A stretch of 64,000 nucleotides of DNA. Origin: Symbiodinium natans (Eukaryota > Sar > Dinophyceae > Suessiales > Symbiodiniaceae). The position numbers were made by a program, and so were the translations under genes. The stretch is from positions 400,639 through 464,638 of the forward strand of contig CAJNDS010002205.1 of the NCBI GenBank assembly GCA_905221605.1, in the 5' to 3' direction. Positions 10,990-21,299 of this stretch are shown here, piece by piece (positions within the stretch are counted from its first letter, which is position 1; each line of letters starts with the position of its first letter). The notes under the pieces are model-generated. The model was not told where the DNA came from. It was given only the letters and a program-made list of their open reading frames with translations, and made no database searches.

Positions 10990-11720
10990 TAATATGTATA
11001 TACTATGGATATATATATATATATATGTATTTGCATTTGTATTTGTATTTGCATTTGCATGTTAATTGTAAACGCTTGCGCGCGCCGCCTCGGCAGCCGG
11101 GCCGGCGGAGGAAAGAGGGTTTCGCAAAAAAAGGGAGGAAGGGCAGAGCGGGTGGGGGGCGGGTGGGGGGGGGGTGGGGTCGGGTGGGGGGGGCTGGGGG
11201 GGTAGGTGGGATGTGGTGGGGGGGGGGTGTGGGGGGGGGGGTGGGGGGGTTGGGGGGGGGGGGTGGGGGGGGTGGGGGGGGGGGGGGGGGGGGGGCGGGT
11301 TGGGGGGGGCGGGGGGGGGTGGGGGGGGGGGGGGGGGTTGTTGGTGGGGGGGGGGCGTTGGGGGGGTGGGGGGGGGGGGGTGCGTCAAAAAATTTGGGAT
11401 GGGGGGAAGGGTTGGGTTAGGGGGAAGGAGGCCCGATGTCTGCTTGTTCCAGACGCTTCTCGGCAGGAAGCCGAGGCGAATTTGTATTTGCACTTGTATT
11501 CGTCTTTGTATTCGTATTTATAGATATACCAAAAGCATAGCAATTGCCGAAGCATACAACCCCCCCCCGGCCGCCCCGTATTCCCCCCAACCCCCAGAAC
11601 GAACCAAAAAAATTACAGGCAAACGAAACCCTAAACCCTACACCCTAAACCCTAACCCAACCCTAACAACCCTAAACCCTAAAAACCCTAAACCCTACAC
11701 CCTACACCCTAAACCCTAAG
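10990..11720. other. Microsatellite and extreme G-rich tract
   Basis: TA and TTTGCA-type repeats at 11,005-11,065 are followed at about 11,150-11,420 by DNA that is almost only G with scattered T on the plus strand. Long Gly-rich (plus) and Pro-rich (minus) frames here are translations of this tract and are not genes. CCCTAAA units follow at 11,626-11,720. Confidence 0.85.
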
Positions 11721-11818
11721 TCCCCAACCCGAGCGCGAGGCCGGCCCTTCCATTGCTTGCATCTGCTGCCGCGACGATGCCCCGATTGAGAGCCGGCTTC
11801 TAGGGCTAGGGTGACGCG

Positions 11819-12174
11819 TTAGGGTTAGGGTTCTAGGGTTTAGGGTTAGGGTTTAGGTTTAGGGTTTAGGTTTTTAGGGTTAGGGTTTAGTTAGGGTTTA
11901 GGTTTTTAGGTTCTAGGTTAATAATGGTTTAGGTTTTAGTGTTTAGGTTTTAGGGTTTAGGGTTTAGGGTTTAGGGTTTAGGGTTTAGGGTTTAGGGTTT
12001 AGGGTTTAGGGTTTAGGGTTTAGGGTTTAGGGTTTAGGGTTTAGGGTTTAGGGTTTAGGGTTTAGTTTTAGGGTTTAGGGTTTAGGGTTTAGGGTTTAGG
12101 GTTTAGGGTTTAGGGTTTAGGGTTTAGGGTTTAGGGTTTAGGGTTTAGGGTTTAGGGTTTAGGGTTTAGGGTTT
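11819..12174 (+). repeat. Longest TTTAGGG array in the window
   Basis: Degenerate TTAGGG/TTTAGG units lead into a nearly perfect run of about 33 TTTAGGG units (about 11,945-12,174), broken once near 12,065. It is internal to the window and flanked by unique DNA, so it is an interstitial telomere-like array. Confidence 0.95.
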
Positions 12175-12477
12175 AGCTGTGAGGTAGCTCCCAACATAGC
12201 CCCGGCATGTGCAGCAAGGTTTCTTTCAGAAGTGTCTCGCCTTTCGCTCGCGGGCTTCGGATGTTTCCGGACCCACGCCGCGAATCCTGAATAAGACTCT
12301 TCGTCCCTCAGCCACTCAAGAAAAGCCTCGCAACCCAAAAGCTCCTAAACACCCCCTCAAAAAAATCAGCCTAAAGCCCTAGAACCGCCCCCAAACAAGG
12401 GTTTGGGGTTTGAGGTTTAGGGTTCGCGCTTTAGGGTAATTAGGTTATAGGGGAACCCCCAAACCCTGACGTCCCAC

Positions 12478-12579
12478 TCTTTCAAGATCTTCATTGGCAG
12501 CCGTGTGTGCCAGGACGTGGCCCGCGCAGCGGCGCTGGGGGCATGTACGCTGCTCAGAGATGATGAACGCGTGGCTTAG
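12478..12579 (+). CDS. Candidate exon island with stop
   Basis: The frame contains SFKIFIGSRVCQDVARAAAL and ends in TAG at 12,577-12,579, just before TTTAGGG. Composition is strongly protein-like with a helical ARAAALGACTLL run. No family assigned; PPR-type helix is possible. Confidence 0.35.
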   Translation, partial: SFKIFIGSRVCQDVARAAALGACTLLRDDERVA

Positions 12580-12753
12580 GATTTAGGGTTTAGGGTTTAG
12601 GGTGTGCTCTTTGTGCGTCGTTTATCTTTTCTAGGGGGCGCTGCGGGGCATCTAACGAACTTTGTGCATCACGCCACGTGTGGCGTAGCGCCGAAGCTTC
12701 TGCTCCCGAGCCGTCGGAGCCTAAAGTCTGAAGCCTTAATCAGCTAGGACCTG

Positions 12754-12852
12754 GAATAGGCACTTTTTTCGTTTTTTAGGGTTGGGGTCCCTTATATTCC
12801 GGTAAATACCAAAAAGGGCACCCGTTTTGTTCCTGGGTTAGTTAGTCCTGGG
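12754..12852 (+). mobile_element. Dispersed element, family C
   Basis: Carries GGGTCCCTTATATTCC, the ACCAAAAAGGGCACCCG core and TTCCTGGGTTAG, in the same order as the copy at 33,940. Confidence 0.6.
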
Positions 12853-12984
12853 TCTAGATAGCCATGAAGCCTGAAACGCTAGAAGTCTAAACTCCAATCA
12901 ACCTTGTAGAACTCACCCCCAAACCTAAACCCCAAACCCTGAACCCTCAACCCTAAACGCCAAAGCCCAGACCCTAAATCCCAC

Positions 12985-13340
12985 TCCCCGCCCACCCACC
13001 TCCCCCCACCCCCGCTCCGCCCACCCCGCCCCTCCCCCCCCCCCCCTCCCTCTCGCCCCTCCCCCTCTACCGTCGACCCCTCCCGCCCTCCCCCCTTCCC
13101 CCCCTCCCGCCGACTTTCAGTCCCCCCCTTCCCGCGCCGGCCTCCCCCCCCTGCGCCCCCCCCTCCGCCCCGTACCTCCCCCCCCATCACCCCCCCCCCT
13201 TCCCCCCACCCTCATCCCCCTCTCCCCCACCCCCCCCTCCCGCCCCACCTCTCTCCCCCCCTCACCCCCTCCCCCCCCCGCCTCACACCCCCCTCCCCCC
13301 CCCCCCGCTCCCCCCTCCCCCCCCCTGCCCCCCTCCCGCC
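12985..13340. repeat. C-rich low-complexity tract
   Basis: About 350 bases that are over 80% C on the plus strand, with CCT and CCG interruptions. The Gly/Arg-rich minus-strand frames here are repeat translations. Confidence 0.9.
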
Positions 13341-13370
13341 ACTTGAAATCTGATGCCTTGCACATGGTTT

Positions 13371-13697
13371 TCACGGGTGGTGAAATGCCTTTGAGCAAAT
13401 GTTGGGATCTGAGATCATTCCGACAAGCGCTCCGAGGACAGGCTTGTCACATGGCTCCAAGATTTCCTGAAGTGCCATGTAGGCATCGTCCACGGTCACT
13501 TGATGGTAGTCGATGCCCTCAATGCTGAAAAAGCCCGGCATGAGCTTCAGCAGAGCCTGTTGACTTTGGCGTTGCCCTTGTTTGTGAGCTTGGCCAAGGC
13601 CCGGTACACTGCGGTGCCGCCGCTCATGCCCAGCAGGCGGTCTATCAAGTCACTGTCCCCAACCTTGCCCAGCTCAACCAGACCATCCACAGGCATG
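13371..13697 (-). pseudogene. Broken gene fragment of unknown family
   Basis: Reading the minus strand from an ATG at 13,697 gives 49 protein-like codons (includes GKVGDSDLIDRLLGMSGG and TAVYRALAKL), then a TGA. In the next frame the protein continues at once (LMPGFFSIEGIDYHQVTVDD, then ALQEILEPCDKPVLGALVGM) to a TGA at 13,371. The two halves meet as if one base were lost near 13,547. Both halves are too regular for chance, so this was a gene or exon. I do not recognise the family. The single frameshift may be a real lesion or an assembly error. The C-rich tract lies downstream and a PARP-like fragment lies on the opposite strand beside it. Confidence 0.6.
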
Positions 13698-13771
13698 TGC
13701 TGCCGCTCCTCCCCCTCCCCCCCCCCTCCCGGAGGTAAGGGCCTTCTGCCCCCGTCTGTTTTCTGGGTCTA

Positions 13772-14046
13772 CTCGACAAGGGGATCTACTTGGCCGAAGA
13801 AGCCACAAAGATCGATGGAACAATAGACTTGACAAAGGGTTTGAAGGGACAGCCCAGACATATTCGGCAAGGGGATCTACTGGGCCGAAGACACCGCGAA
13901 GATCGATCAATATCTGACCCAGGACCCTGAATGGAGAGGCAACAACAAACCGACCTCCACAAGAAGCTCTATGAACGGGGAGGGAAAGTGCGCCGCTCAC
14001 GTCTACTGTGCCTCGGGCTGCCGCATTGCTCTGGGTCTGGGAGATC
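13772..14046 (+). pseudogene. PARP-like catalytic-domain fragments, partly duplicated
   Basis: From 13,860 the plus strand encodes IFGKGIYWAEDTAKIDQYL, which matches the PARP catalytic signature (GKGIYFAD....S..Y). In the same frame, ending near 14,046, HVYCASGCRIALG fits the strand that follows in PARPs. The stretch between fits better in another frame (TDLHKKLYERGG), implying two compensating shifts. A second, shorter copy of the signature (LDKGIYLAEEATKIDG) starts at 13,772. The upstream HGT (NAD-binding) part is absent. A motif beginning AAGGGCCTTCTGCCCC precedes the first copy and also follows the second (14,126). PARPs add ADP-ribose to proteins; this copy looks inactive. Confidence 0.6.
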
Positions 14047-14455
14047 CAATTTCCCCCTGCCCCTGGCGTCCCCTCCCCCTTGGCCCTCCGGCCGTCCTGG
14101 CCTGGCCCCGGAGCGGTCCCGGAGGGAAGGGCCTTCTGCCCCTGTCTGTTTTCTGGGTCTGGTTTTGACAACCCTGACCCGTTCAAAGGATGAGGGTGGA
14201 GTGTCCTACCCAACCGTTCAAAGGATGGGGGTGGGAAGTGGGAATTTAGGGCGTTAGCCCGAAACCCTAAAAGGAGAAAAGTTGGGTGGATGCCTGCGTA
14301 AGCAGGGGGTGGGAAAAATAAAACAACCCAACCTTTCTGGTTGTGGTGGCTCCAACTTCAATATACGCCGCCGCGACATATGCCGCCCCCTCACACCCCC
14401 TGGGTGTGTTGGGGCGCCATCTCCGCATGACATCTACTGCCGCGGCGCGGCGAGA

Positions 14456-14625
14456 AGCCCTAAACCCTAAACCCTAAACCCTGAACCCTGAACCCTGAAC
14501 CCTGAACCCTGAACCCTGAACCCTGAACCCTGAACCCTAAACCCTAAACCCTAAGCCCTAAGCCCTAAACCCTAAACCCTAGCCCTAAACCCTATACCCT
14601 AAACCTTAACCCTAAACCCTAAACG
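14456..14625 (-). repeat. CCCTAAA/CCCTGAA array
   Basis: CCCTAAA units surround about eight consecutive CCCTGAA units (about 14,480-14,536), showing local spread of a single-base variant. Confidence 0.9.
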
Positions 14626-14641
14626 CCCCCCGCCCGGTGCA

Positions 14642-14712
14642 GGTGGCGGCGCGGCCCAGTGGGAGCGCGTCCTCGCGCTGCTGGAGGAGCTTTGGGAAGG
14701 CCGGGATTGGGG
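14642..14712 (+). CDS. Candidate PPR-like exon
   Basis: Directly after GGTGCAG, the frame reads GGGAAQWERVLALLEELWEG, then runs into TTTAGGG at 14,713. QWERVLALLEEL is a near-ideal PPR second helix (QWERALALL.EM in dinoflagellates). CCCTAAA lies immediately left. This is the clearest example of a PPR-like island bounded by inverted telomere-like arrays. Confidence 0.45.
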
Positions 14713-15415
14713 TTTAGGGTATAGGGTTTAGGGTTTTGGGTTTAGGGTTGAGGGTTTAGGGCTTAGGGTTGAGGGTTTAGGCATTAGGGTTCAGGGTTAA
14801 TTAGGGTTTAGGGTTTCGGGTTTTGCTGAGGGTGCTAGGGTTGTAGGGTTTAGGGTTCAGGGCTTCGGGACGACATGGGACAGCATTTCGCCTGGGTTTA
14901 GGGTTTCGGGTTGCTGAGGGATTTCCCAGTTTCTCGGGCTTCAGACGTTGCAAAGCTGAAGCTGCGGCTAGGCTTTCCGAGGTTTTCCACGCCTGAGTTA
15001 GGACGTACACTCTTTCATGTAGGAATTGCTTCCTCTTCATGCTACCTTCTTGAGGGGCCCTCTCACCTTCAGAGCCTAGTGTTGAGTAAACTGAGTAAAC
15101 CTGCACGCCAAGTCCAAGCAGAGCCTGGAGAAGAGTCCTATGGCGGCTTGGCTGCATGAGTTCTCTCGGCTGTTGCGGAGACGTCTGCACCTGAAATTCG
15201 CCACTCCCAAGGAAAGGTTGAAGGGAAAAGGTTGTTGCGCAAATGCGTGAGCTTCTAGTCTCAGCCCAATGATTTCTCCACCGGCATCGTCTTTGGAACG
15301 AAACCTTGGCCCCTGAACCTAAACTAAACCCCATAGACACTCGATTTTTGACCCCCAACCCTCAACCCTAAACCCTAAAACCCTCAACCCGAAACCCTAA
15401 ACCCCCCACCACCCC
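14713..15415. other. TTTAGGG array, unique spacer, CCCTAAA array
   Basis: Degenerate TTTAGGG at 14,713-14,850, unique DNA at 14,900-15,300 and CCCTAAA at 15,360-15,415. A 185-codon minus frame spans 14,801-15,358 but its ends are repeat translation. The middle has some protein-like content and cannot be excluded. Confidence 0.6.
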
Positions 15416-15428
15416 AACCCACCCCGAG

Positions 15429-15520
15429 TTTTCGGCTAAAGGCGAGGCGATCCGTGGTCTCAGCCGCTGCAGTCAGCCTTTGCCTCAGAGGGCGCTCGAT
15501 GTCCCAACGCTGATGGGGTT
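15429..15520 (+). CDS. Candidate PPR-like exon
   Basis: The frame contains EAIRGLSRCSQPLPQRALDV, fitting AI..L.RC....QRALDV of PPR units although the usual Trp is replaced. CCCTAAA left (15,360-15,415), TTTAGGG right (15,517-15,545). The minus strand is also open. Confidence 0.35.
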
Positions 15521-16169
15521 TAGGGTTTAGACGGGTTTAGGGTTTAGTGTCAATTATTTCCTATAACCTGCGATTTCATGCAGAACCCTCAAAATTTGGA
15601 AGACGATGAGCCCTATATGGCTCTTATAAGGAAGAATGTTTCTATTCTTTTGGGGGGTTGTTAAGCAAATAGTAGTATTGGGGGACTTGTGATTTTTCAG
15701 GAGGGCAGGGGGGGTTACGATTTGAGAAGGGGAGGGGATTCAAGAAGATGCTCTCTCCGAGGCTGTCATCATTGAGCTGCGGCGGGTGCTGTGAGACTTT
15801 TGAGCAGTTCGGGTTTGCGCAAAGTGGATAAACATGTGTGTCCTAAACCCTAACCCCAAACCCTGTCGGCTTTTGCTTTGGACTGGTCCGTTTTTGACAA
15901 CCTTTGGGGTCTTTTTGTGGGCCTTTGTCCAGTCTGGTTTCGGTCCTCAACCCCAAACCCCAAAACCCCCAAACCCTAAACGCTGAAACCCCCAAACGCT
16001 AAACCCAAACCCCCACACCCTAAACCCGAAACCCTTAAACCCCTTAAATAACTTTTTTTAAATTCTCCTGAGAACCCTCAACCCTAAACCCTAAACCCTA
16101 AACCCTAAACCCCAAACCCTAAACCCTAAACCCTAAGCCTTATCAAGCAGTCAGAGGAACCCCCTAAGG

Positions 16170-16248
16170 TGGCCCCGGGCTTTGCCCGTACTCGCGGAGC
16201 TCCGGGCGCTCCGGCGCACGCCGGGCGCGGCGGCGCGGGGGACCTTCA
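16170..16248 (+). CDS. Candidate PPR-like exon
   Basis: The frame contains WPRALPVLAELRALRRTPGA, matching the W.RAL.LLAEL second helix of PPR units. CCCTAAA ends at about 16,138 on the left and TTTAGGG starts at 16,251 on the right. Very GC-rich, so chance openness is a concern. Confidence 0.35.
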
Positions 16249-16726
16249 CAGGGTTTAGGGTTTAGGGTTTGGGGTTTAGGGTTTAGGGTTTAGGGTTTGG
16301 GGTTTAGGGTTTGGGGTTTGGGGTTTGGGCCCCTGAAGGGATATGTTTGTTGAACATTTCCCTTATTGGGCTTAAGAGGATGTATATATTTAGGGGGAGG
16401 CTTGGGGAGCTTGGGGTTGGGCATTGGGCTGCCATGTACCTGCCCGACGTGTCGACTGTAAGGTCCGGCCAGCACGAAGATAGCGCAGCTAAGCTCGCAT
16501 ATAGGGTTTAGGGTTTAGGGTTTAGGGTTTAGGGTTTAGGGTTTAGGCTTCCACAGCCTAAGCTCTCAAAACCCCTTAAAGCCCTAAAGCACAAGGTCCC
16601 TGAAACCTTGAGAAGCCGAAACCCTCAACTCTAAGACCTCAAGCTCCAAAACCCCATATACGTCCTTCACCTCAACCCCAAGTCTGGCTCAAGCTCGACC
16701 CTAAACCAACCCAAAAATTCGAGTGG

Positions 16727-16806
16727 ACGAGGTTCGGGGAGCTGGTGTGCAGCGCTGCAGATGCCGCTGCTTGGAGGCGCGCTCCGCCTCTCTTCTCCTT
16801 CGCTCT
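16727..16806 (+). CDS. Candidate PPR-like exon
   Basis: The frame contains ELVCSAADAAAWRRAPPLF, similar to L.SAA..A.AWRRAL.LL in PPR units. It runs into a CT microsatellite at 16,800-16,846. The left flank is decayed CCCTAAA. Confidence 0.3.
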
Positions 16807-16984
16807 CTCTCTCTCTTCCCTCTCTCTCTCTCTCTCTCTCTCTCTTGAGGCCCCGGGTTTGGGATTTAGGGATTGCGGCGACTGTAGGGGCCGGAAAAAT
16901 CAAAAGAGGTTATTTGGGGGTCATTCTGGCCTTATTGTCTAGGGACCATAAGGGAAGACTACTATTCCGACCCCCAAAAACCTC

Positions 16985-17178
16985 AACCCTAAACCCCAAA
17001 CCCTAAACCCTAACCCCTAAACCCCTAAACCCCTAAACCCCTAAATCCCTAAACCCCTAAACCCCTAAACCCCTAAACCCCTAAACCCCTAAATCCCTAA
17101 ACCCCGAAACCCCTAAACCCCTAAACCCCTAAACCCCTAAACCCCTGAACCCCTCAACCCCTAAACCCCTAAACCCTA
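16985..17178 (-). repeat. CCCCTAAA octamer array
   Basis: About 20 units of the 8-base variant CCCCTAAA (TTTAGGGG), with CCCTAAA at the left end. Octamer arrays also occur at 25,977-26,020 and 26,460-26,580. Confidence 0.9.
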
Positions 17179-17186
17179 GCGTAGAC

Positions 17187-17272
17187 AGCACTGCTTTTGC
17201 CAGGGAGGCGCTGCATTTGCAGCAGGAGCATCTCGATCCGGCGCCGGGCCGAGTGTGGGTGTCGAGGCCGAA
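17187..17272 (+). CDS. Candidate exon island
   Basis: The open frame contains AREALHLQQEHLDPAPGRVW. Left flank is the octamer array; degenerate TTTAGGG lies right at 17,290-17,365. No family recognised. Confidence 0.25.
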
Positions 17273-17365
17273 CCCCTAAGAGTTCTAAGGTCTTGGTTTG
17301 GGGTTGATAGGGTTTGAGGTTTAGGGTTTAGGGTTCAGGGTTCAGGGTTTAGGGTTTAGGGTTTA

Positions 17366-17700
17366 ACGGTAAAGGGTGCAACATCGCCAAATTGCGTGCA
17401 GCAGCCACAAACAGTTGGCATGTTCGTGATTCAGTTTGTTGAACAAGAAAGACGGGGAGGATGTACAGTAAGTAGGGCAAGGCTTTTCGCAGGTTGGGAG
17501 AGGACGTCCCAATGAAATTACAGTGCAACTGTTCAACATAATTACGAATGCTAGTCTTGGAAACGGTAGAGCAAAGTAGGCTTTGCAGGCGTGACGGCAA
17601 AATCTGCCCCACCCCCCCACCCCCCCACCCCCCCCCCCCCACCCCCCACCCCCCCCCCCCCCCCCCCCGCGCCTTCGCGAACATCATTGACGGGTCATAA
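17366..17700. other. Unique DNA ending in a C-rich tract
   Basis: A 112-codon minus frame ends in glycine repeats from the C tract at 17,609-17,669. Its middle is not convincing as a gene. Two overlapping frames are of similar quality. Confidence 0.5.
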
Positions 17701-18158
17701 GGGTTCAGGGTTTAGGGCTCAGAGTTTATGGGTTGAAGTTCAAAGGGTAGCTAATTGGTAGGGTTTCCGGTTAGGGTTACCCGTAGTAGTAAGGACCTGG
17801 TGGGGACATTAAATCTTAACGGGTATCCGAGGGACCAGACCCAACCCCAAACCCCAAACCCTAAACCCTAAACCCTAAGCCCTAGCCCTAAACCCTAAAC
17901 CCTAGACCCTGCGACCGAACAGGCCCCTAGCTTGGACCGAACACCCCAACTCAGAAGCAGAAGACCTCTGCAGAAATTCAAGCTGCCACTTCACGCTAAG
18001 CTGAATGCGCTGGCTCCAAACCCTACACCCTAAACCCTAAACCCCACACCCTAAACCCCAAACCCTAAACCCTAAACCCTAAACCCTAAACCCCCAAACC
18101 CCGAAAACCCCCAAAACCCCCAAACCCCCAAACCCCCAAAACCCTAAACCCTGCTCAG

Positions 18159-18242
18159 GTCAGCCCAGGCCCACCCCCTGGACTCCTGGACAAAGACGCT
18201 CTCAGCACGCTGCTGGCGTTGTGGGAGGCGAACTTTGTTTAG
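18159..18242 (+). CDS. Candidate exon island with stop
   Basis: After CCTGCTCAG the frame reads PPGLLDKDALSTLLALWEAN and ends in TAG inside the first TTTAGGG unit at 18,240. The helical LSTLLALWEA suits a PPR-type repeat. CCCTAAA/CCCCAAA lies left at 18,020-18,150. Confidence 0.3.
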   Translation, partial: VSPGPPPGLLDKDALSTLLALWEANFV

Positions 18243-18286
18243 GGTTTAGGGTTTAGGGTTTAAGGTTTCAGGTTTAGGGTCTAGGG

Positions 18287-18366
18287 GTAACATTTTTGCA
18301 TTTGTAAGGTTGCTTGGACACAATAAGGTCTAGACATGCTAATTCTTAGTATTATCCCAACCATTT
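18287..18366 (+). mobile_element. Dispersed element, family F
   Basis: Starts GTAACATTTTT and ends TATTATCCCAACCA, with CACAATAAGG inside. The same blocks form an intron-sized insert in the HYR gene at 30,184-30,276. Confidence 0.5.
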
Positions 18367-18770
18367 GCTCTAGTGCAAGTAGTGGGCTAGGTGGCGTCTT
18401 CCTTCGAGTTCGGGGCTCCAAAGCGCCCTTCGATAAGGGATTCTAGTCTGAAAGGTTCCCTACACAGGAATGCCACTAGTATGACAGGTTCTCTACAAAG
18501 GGAATCCCACTTTCCCACTTAAAACCCAAACCCTAAACCCTAAACCCTAAAATCCCCAAACCCTAAACCCTAAACGCCCTAAACTCCCCCATACACCAAT
18601 GCGAGATCGGACGAGGTTCCCACCATTTGCTTCCAGGTCTTTCGCCACTTCCCCTCCCCTTAGCCACCTGCCAGCTTGGTCATATAGGGGGTTTGGGGTT
18701 TGGGGTTTGGGGGGTTTTAGAGTTCAGGGTTTAGGGTTTAGGGTTTAGGGTTTTGGGTTTTGGGTTTTGG

Positions 18771-18935
18771 GTCGGAATAATTCCGAATATCATTCTCTTA
18801 GGGTGCCCGATATTAATATACTATAATACCCCCCCCCCCCCCCAAAACCCTGTTCTAATTATTAAGATTCCCTGAAGGTCCCTATATAACCATACTAGAA
18901 TAACCCCCCCCCCCCCCTCCAAAACCCTGCTCTAA
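18771..18935 (+). mobile_element. Dispersed element, family D
   Basis: GGTCGGAATAAT, a TCTTAGGGTGCCC block, TATACTATAAT, a C tract and AAAACCCTGTTCTAAT; the second half is repeated. Related copies lie at 37,521, 40,534, 41,226 and 62,302. Confidence 0.55.
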
Positions 18936-18956
18936 TACATGAAGGCCCCCTATACT

Positions 18957-20340
18957 CCTAAACCCTAAACCCTAATCCCTAAACCCTAAACCCTAAACTC
19001 ACCAAAACCATGTTTCTAATAGAGTATCAGGCCCCCTATACTCCTAAACCCTAAGCCCTAAGCCCTAAACCCTAAACCCTAAACCCTGAACCCTAAACCC
19101 TAAACCCTAAACCCTAAACCCCCCAAAACCCTGTTCTCATCAATTAGCGCGCCCCTATATAACACAGGCCAAAGGGCTCGTGCACCCGCAGCCGGAAGCT
19201 GAGGATTTGAGACTCCCGGGATCGGGGTGACTGGGGGGCAACCTTCCGCTGCAATTTAGGGTTTAGGGTTTAGGGTTTAGGGTTTAGGGTTTAGGGTTTA
19301 GGGTTTAGAGTGATTCTTCCTTTGGGGTTTGGGGTTTGGGGTTTGGGGTTTAGGGTATATCCGAAAGGGAAGCCGCACAGGATGCCAGAACTGGACACGC
19401 GTGCGTAGCGCGGGCAGGATGATGGTACCGTCTGGTCAGGGTATTCCTATATCGTATGTTGAGAAAGAGATGTTTGCAATGTCATTGTGCTATATTGTGC
19501 TCATTCTGGCTCGGGATTTGCACTGATGTACTACTTAATTACAGATGTGGGGGGGCTCTAGATTATGGCGATAAGCGATCAGGAATCATACCAGAATAGA
19601 GAGACATTGAAAAGAGAGTTATATAATTTCAGATCTACCCCGTCATGCTTGAATCTTTTTTCCCAGCATATCATACCTTCTTCTGGCTTCTTCTTGACAA
19701 ACCGCAAGTCTGCCTGTGGATTCCAAGCATTCGAAAGTGTGAGAAACACCCCCCGGGGGGGGGCCGGGGGGGCGGGGGGTGACTCAGGGATAGTCAGGGT
19801 ATAGACTCTAGCAGCAGGGTACTCGTACTCAACAGGGTCATCCGTTCAAGTCCAGGAGGAGTTGAGGGGTTCAAGCAGTCCCAGACCTCGGAGTTTCCCT
19901 CACATGGCCGGCCTTCAATTGGAATTGGGTCCGTCGAAGCCCTCAACCCCCACGGGCGCACCCCAGAACACCAACAGAACTGCACACAGGTATCCTCAAA
20001 GGGTTTAGGGTTTAGGTTTTAGGGTTTAGGGTTTAGGGTTTAGGGATTCACTTGCTCCGCCTCCGTAGGAATACTTACTTGTAGTAGGGAACCGAGCGAG
20101 CCCAAGCCAGGGTCCTGCCGGTGGTGCAGAACCCCAAAACCCCTTAACTAAACATCCCTAAGCCCTATAGTTTAGGTTTAGGGTTTAGGGTTTAGGGTTT
20201 AGGGTTTAGGGTTTAGGGTTTAGGGTTTAGGGTTTCGGGTTTCGGGTTTAGGGTTTAGGGTTTAGGGTTTGGGGTTTAGGATTTAGGGTTGAGGGTTTAG
20301 GGTTTCGGGTTAAGGGTATAGGGTTTAGGGCTAACCTCTC
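18957..20340. other. Arrays and unique DNA
   Basis: CCCTAAA at 18,957-19,000 and 19,045-19,120; TTTAGGG at 19,256-19,310, 20,000-20,044 and 20,165-20,335. Unique DNA at 19,340-19,990 includes a GC tract at 19,748-19,780. No convincing gene. Confidence 0.6.
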
Positions 20341-20843
20341 AGGCGTCGGCTCCTGTGCCGTCTGGGTGATGCGGTGGGGCCCGGCTGAATTGGGACTCGG
20401 GACAAGCAGGGCCTCCTTGTGTGTTCCGATATTAGGGACTCAGGGGATCTTGCGATTTGCGGGTCTACATCAAGGGATCCCACCTGAACCCTAAACCCTA
20501 AACCCTAAACCCTAAACCCCTTCTCGTAAACCCTCATGTTGATTGGGCCGCATGCTCGGGGTAAAACTGTTTGAGCAGCTGGTAAGGCTGGCGTCCAAGG
20601 CGCGCATTTCACGTCAGCACACTTCTTCAGTGGCCCTCCACACTTGTGGAGGGGTCCAAGGTCTAGGGAAACCCTAAACCCTAAACCGTCCTTAAACCGA
20701 AACTTTTTGGGGTTGAAGTTGAAAGTCTGGGGCCCCGCCTTCGAATACCAGCACGATTTTTTGGAATGCCCCCCCCCCCCCCCCCCCCTTGTTGCCGCCG
20801 ACAGAAGCTAAAACGTCCCCCGTATAAGAATTAGAATGTTTTG

Positions 20844-20970
20844 TTTAGGGTTTAGGGTTTAGGGTTTAGGGTTTAGGGTTTAGGGTTTAGGGTTTAGGGT
20901 TTAGGGTTTAGGCATTAGGGTTTAGGGATTAGAGTTTAGGGTGTGGGGTGTAGGGTGTAGGGTGTAGGGT
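20844..20970 (+). repeat. TTTAGGG array
   Basis: Nine regular TTTAGGG units followed by GTGTAGGG variants. A C homopolymer (20,769-20,788) lies shortly upstream. Confidence 0.9.
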
Positions 20971-21020
20971 GAGTTTCAAAGACCATGATCCTCTGGTGAA
21001 AGACGGGTTCTAAGGTAAAC

Positions 21021-21170
21021 CTTCATCCTTGGGATGCTCCCCCTTACAGGAACGGCCTTAACAGGGATTCGAGTACCCCCTACTATAATCAATTTTAAGG
21101 ACTGTTCGTATATAGTACCCCATGTTATCGCCCCTTGTAAGGACTGATAGTAGAAGGAGGGAACATCCCC
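21021..21170 (+). mobile_element. Inverted-repeat element, family B
   Basis: Begins near CTTGGGATGCTCCCCCTTA and ends AGGGAACATCCCC, forming terminal inverted repeats. Internal blocks include CAGGGATT.GAGTACC and AAGGACTGTTCGTATA. No coding capacity, so a MITE-like element is likely. Confidence 0.6.
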
Positions 21171-21225
21171 AAACCCCAAACCCCAAACCCCAAACCCTAA
21201 ACCCTCATCCTTAAAAAGTACGGAA

Positions 21226-21285
21226 AGCCAGGTCCGAGCCCGCCGCGATGCCGTGCAGCGGCGGCTGAACCGGCCGATGGCGGAG
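21226..21285 (+). CDS. Candidate exon island
   Basis: After AAAGCCAG the frame reads VRARRDAVQRRLNRPMAEAL, a long charged helix. It lies between CCCTAAA (21,173-21,205) and a TTTAGGGG unit. Confidence 0.3.
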
Positions 21286-21299
21286 GCTTTAGGGGTTTT

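Noticed and set aside
11025-11719. Glycine-rich and proline-rich frames up to 181 codons
   Set aside because: They translate the G-rich tract; overlapping open frames on both strands show it is compositional.
12879-13398. Gly/Arg-rich minus-strand frames
   Set aside because: Produced by the C-rich tract; the real coding trace starts at 13,371.
19800-19870. Possible tRNA (GTTCAAGTCC-like T arm)
   Set aside because: No pairing acceptor stem or anticodon arm could be laid out.
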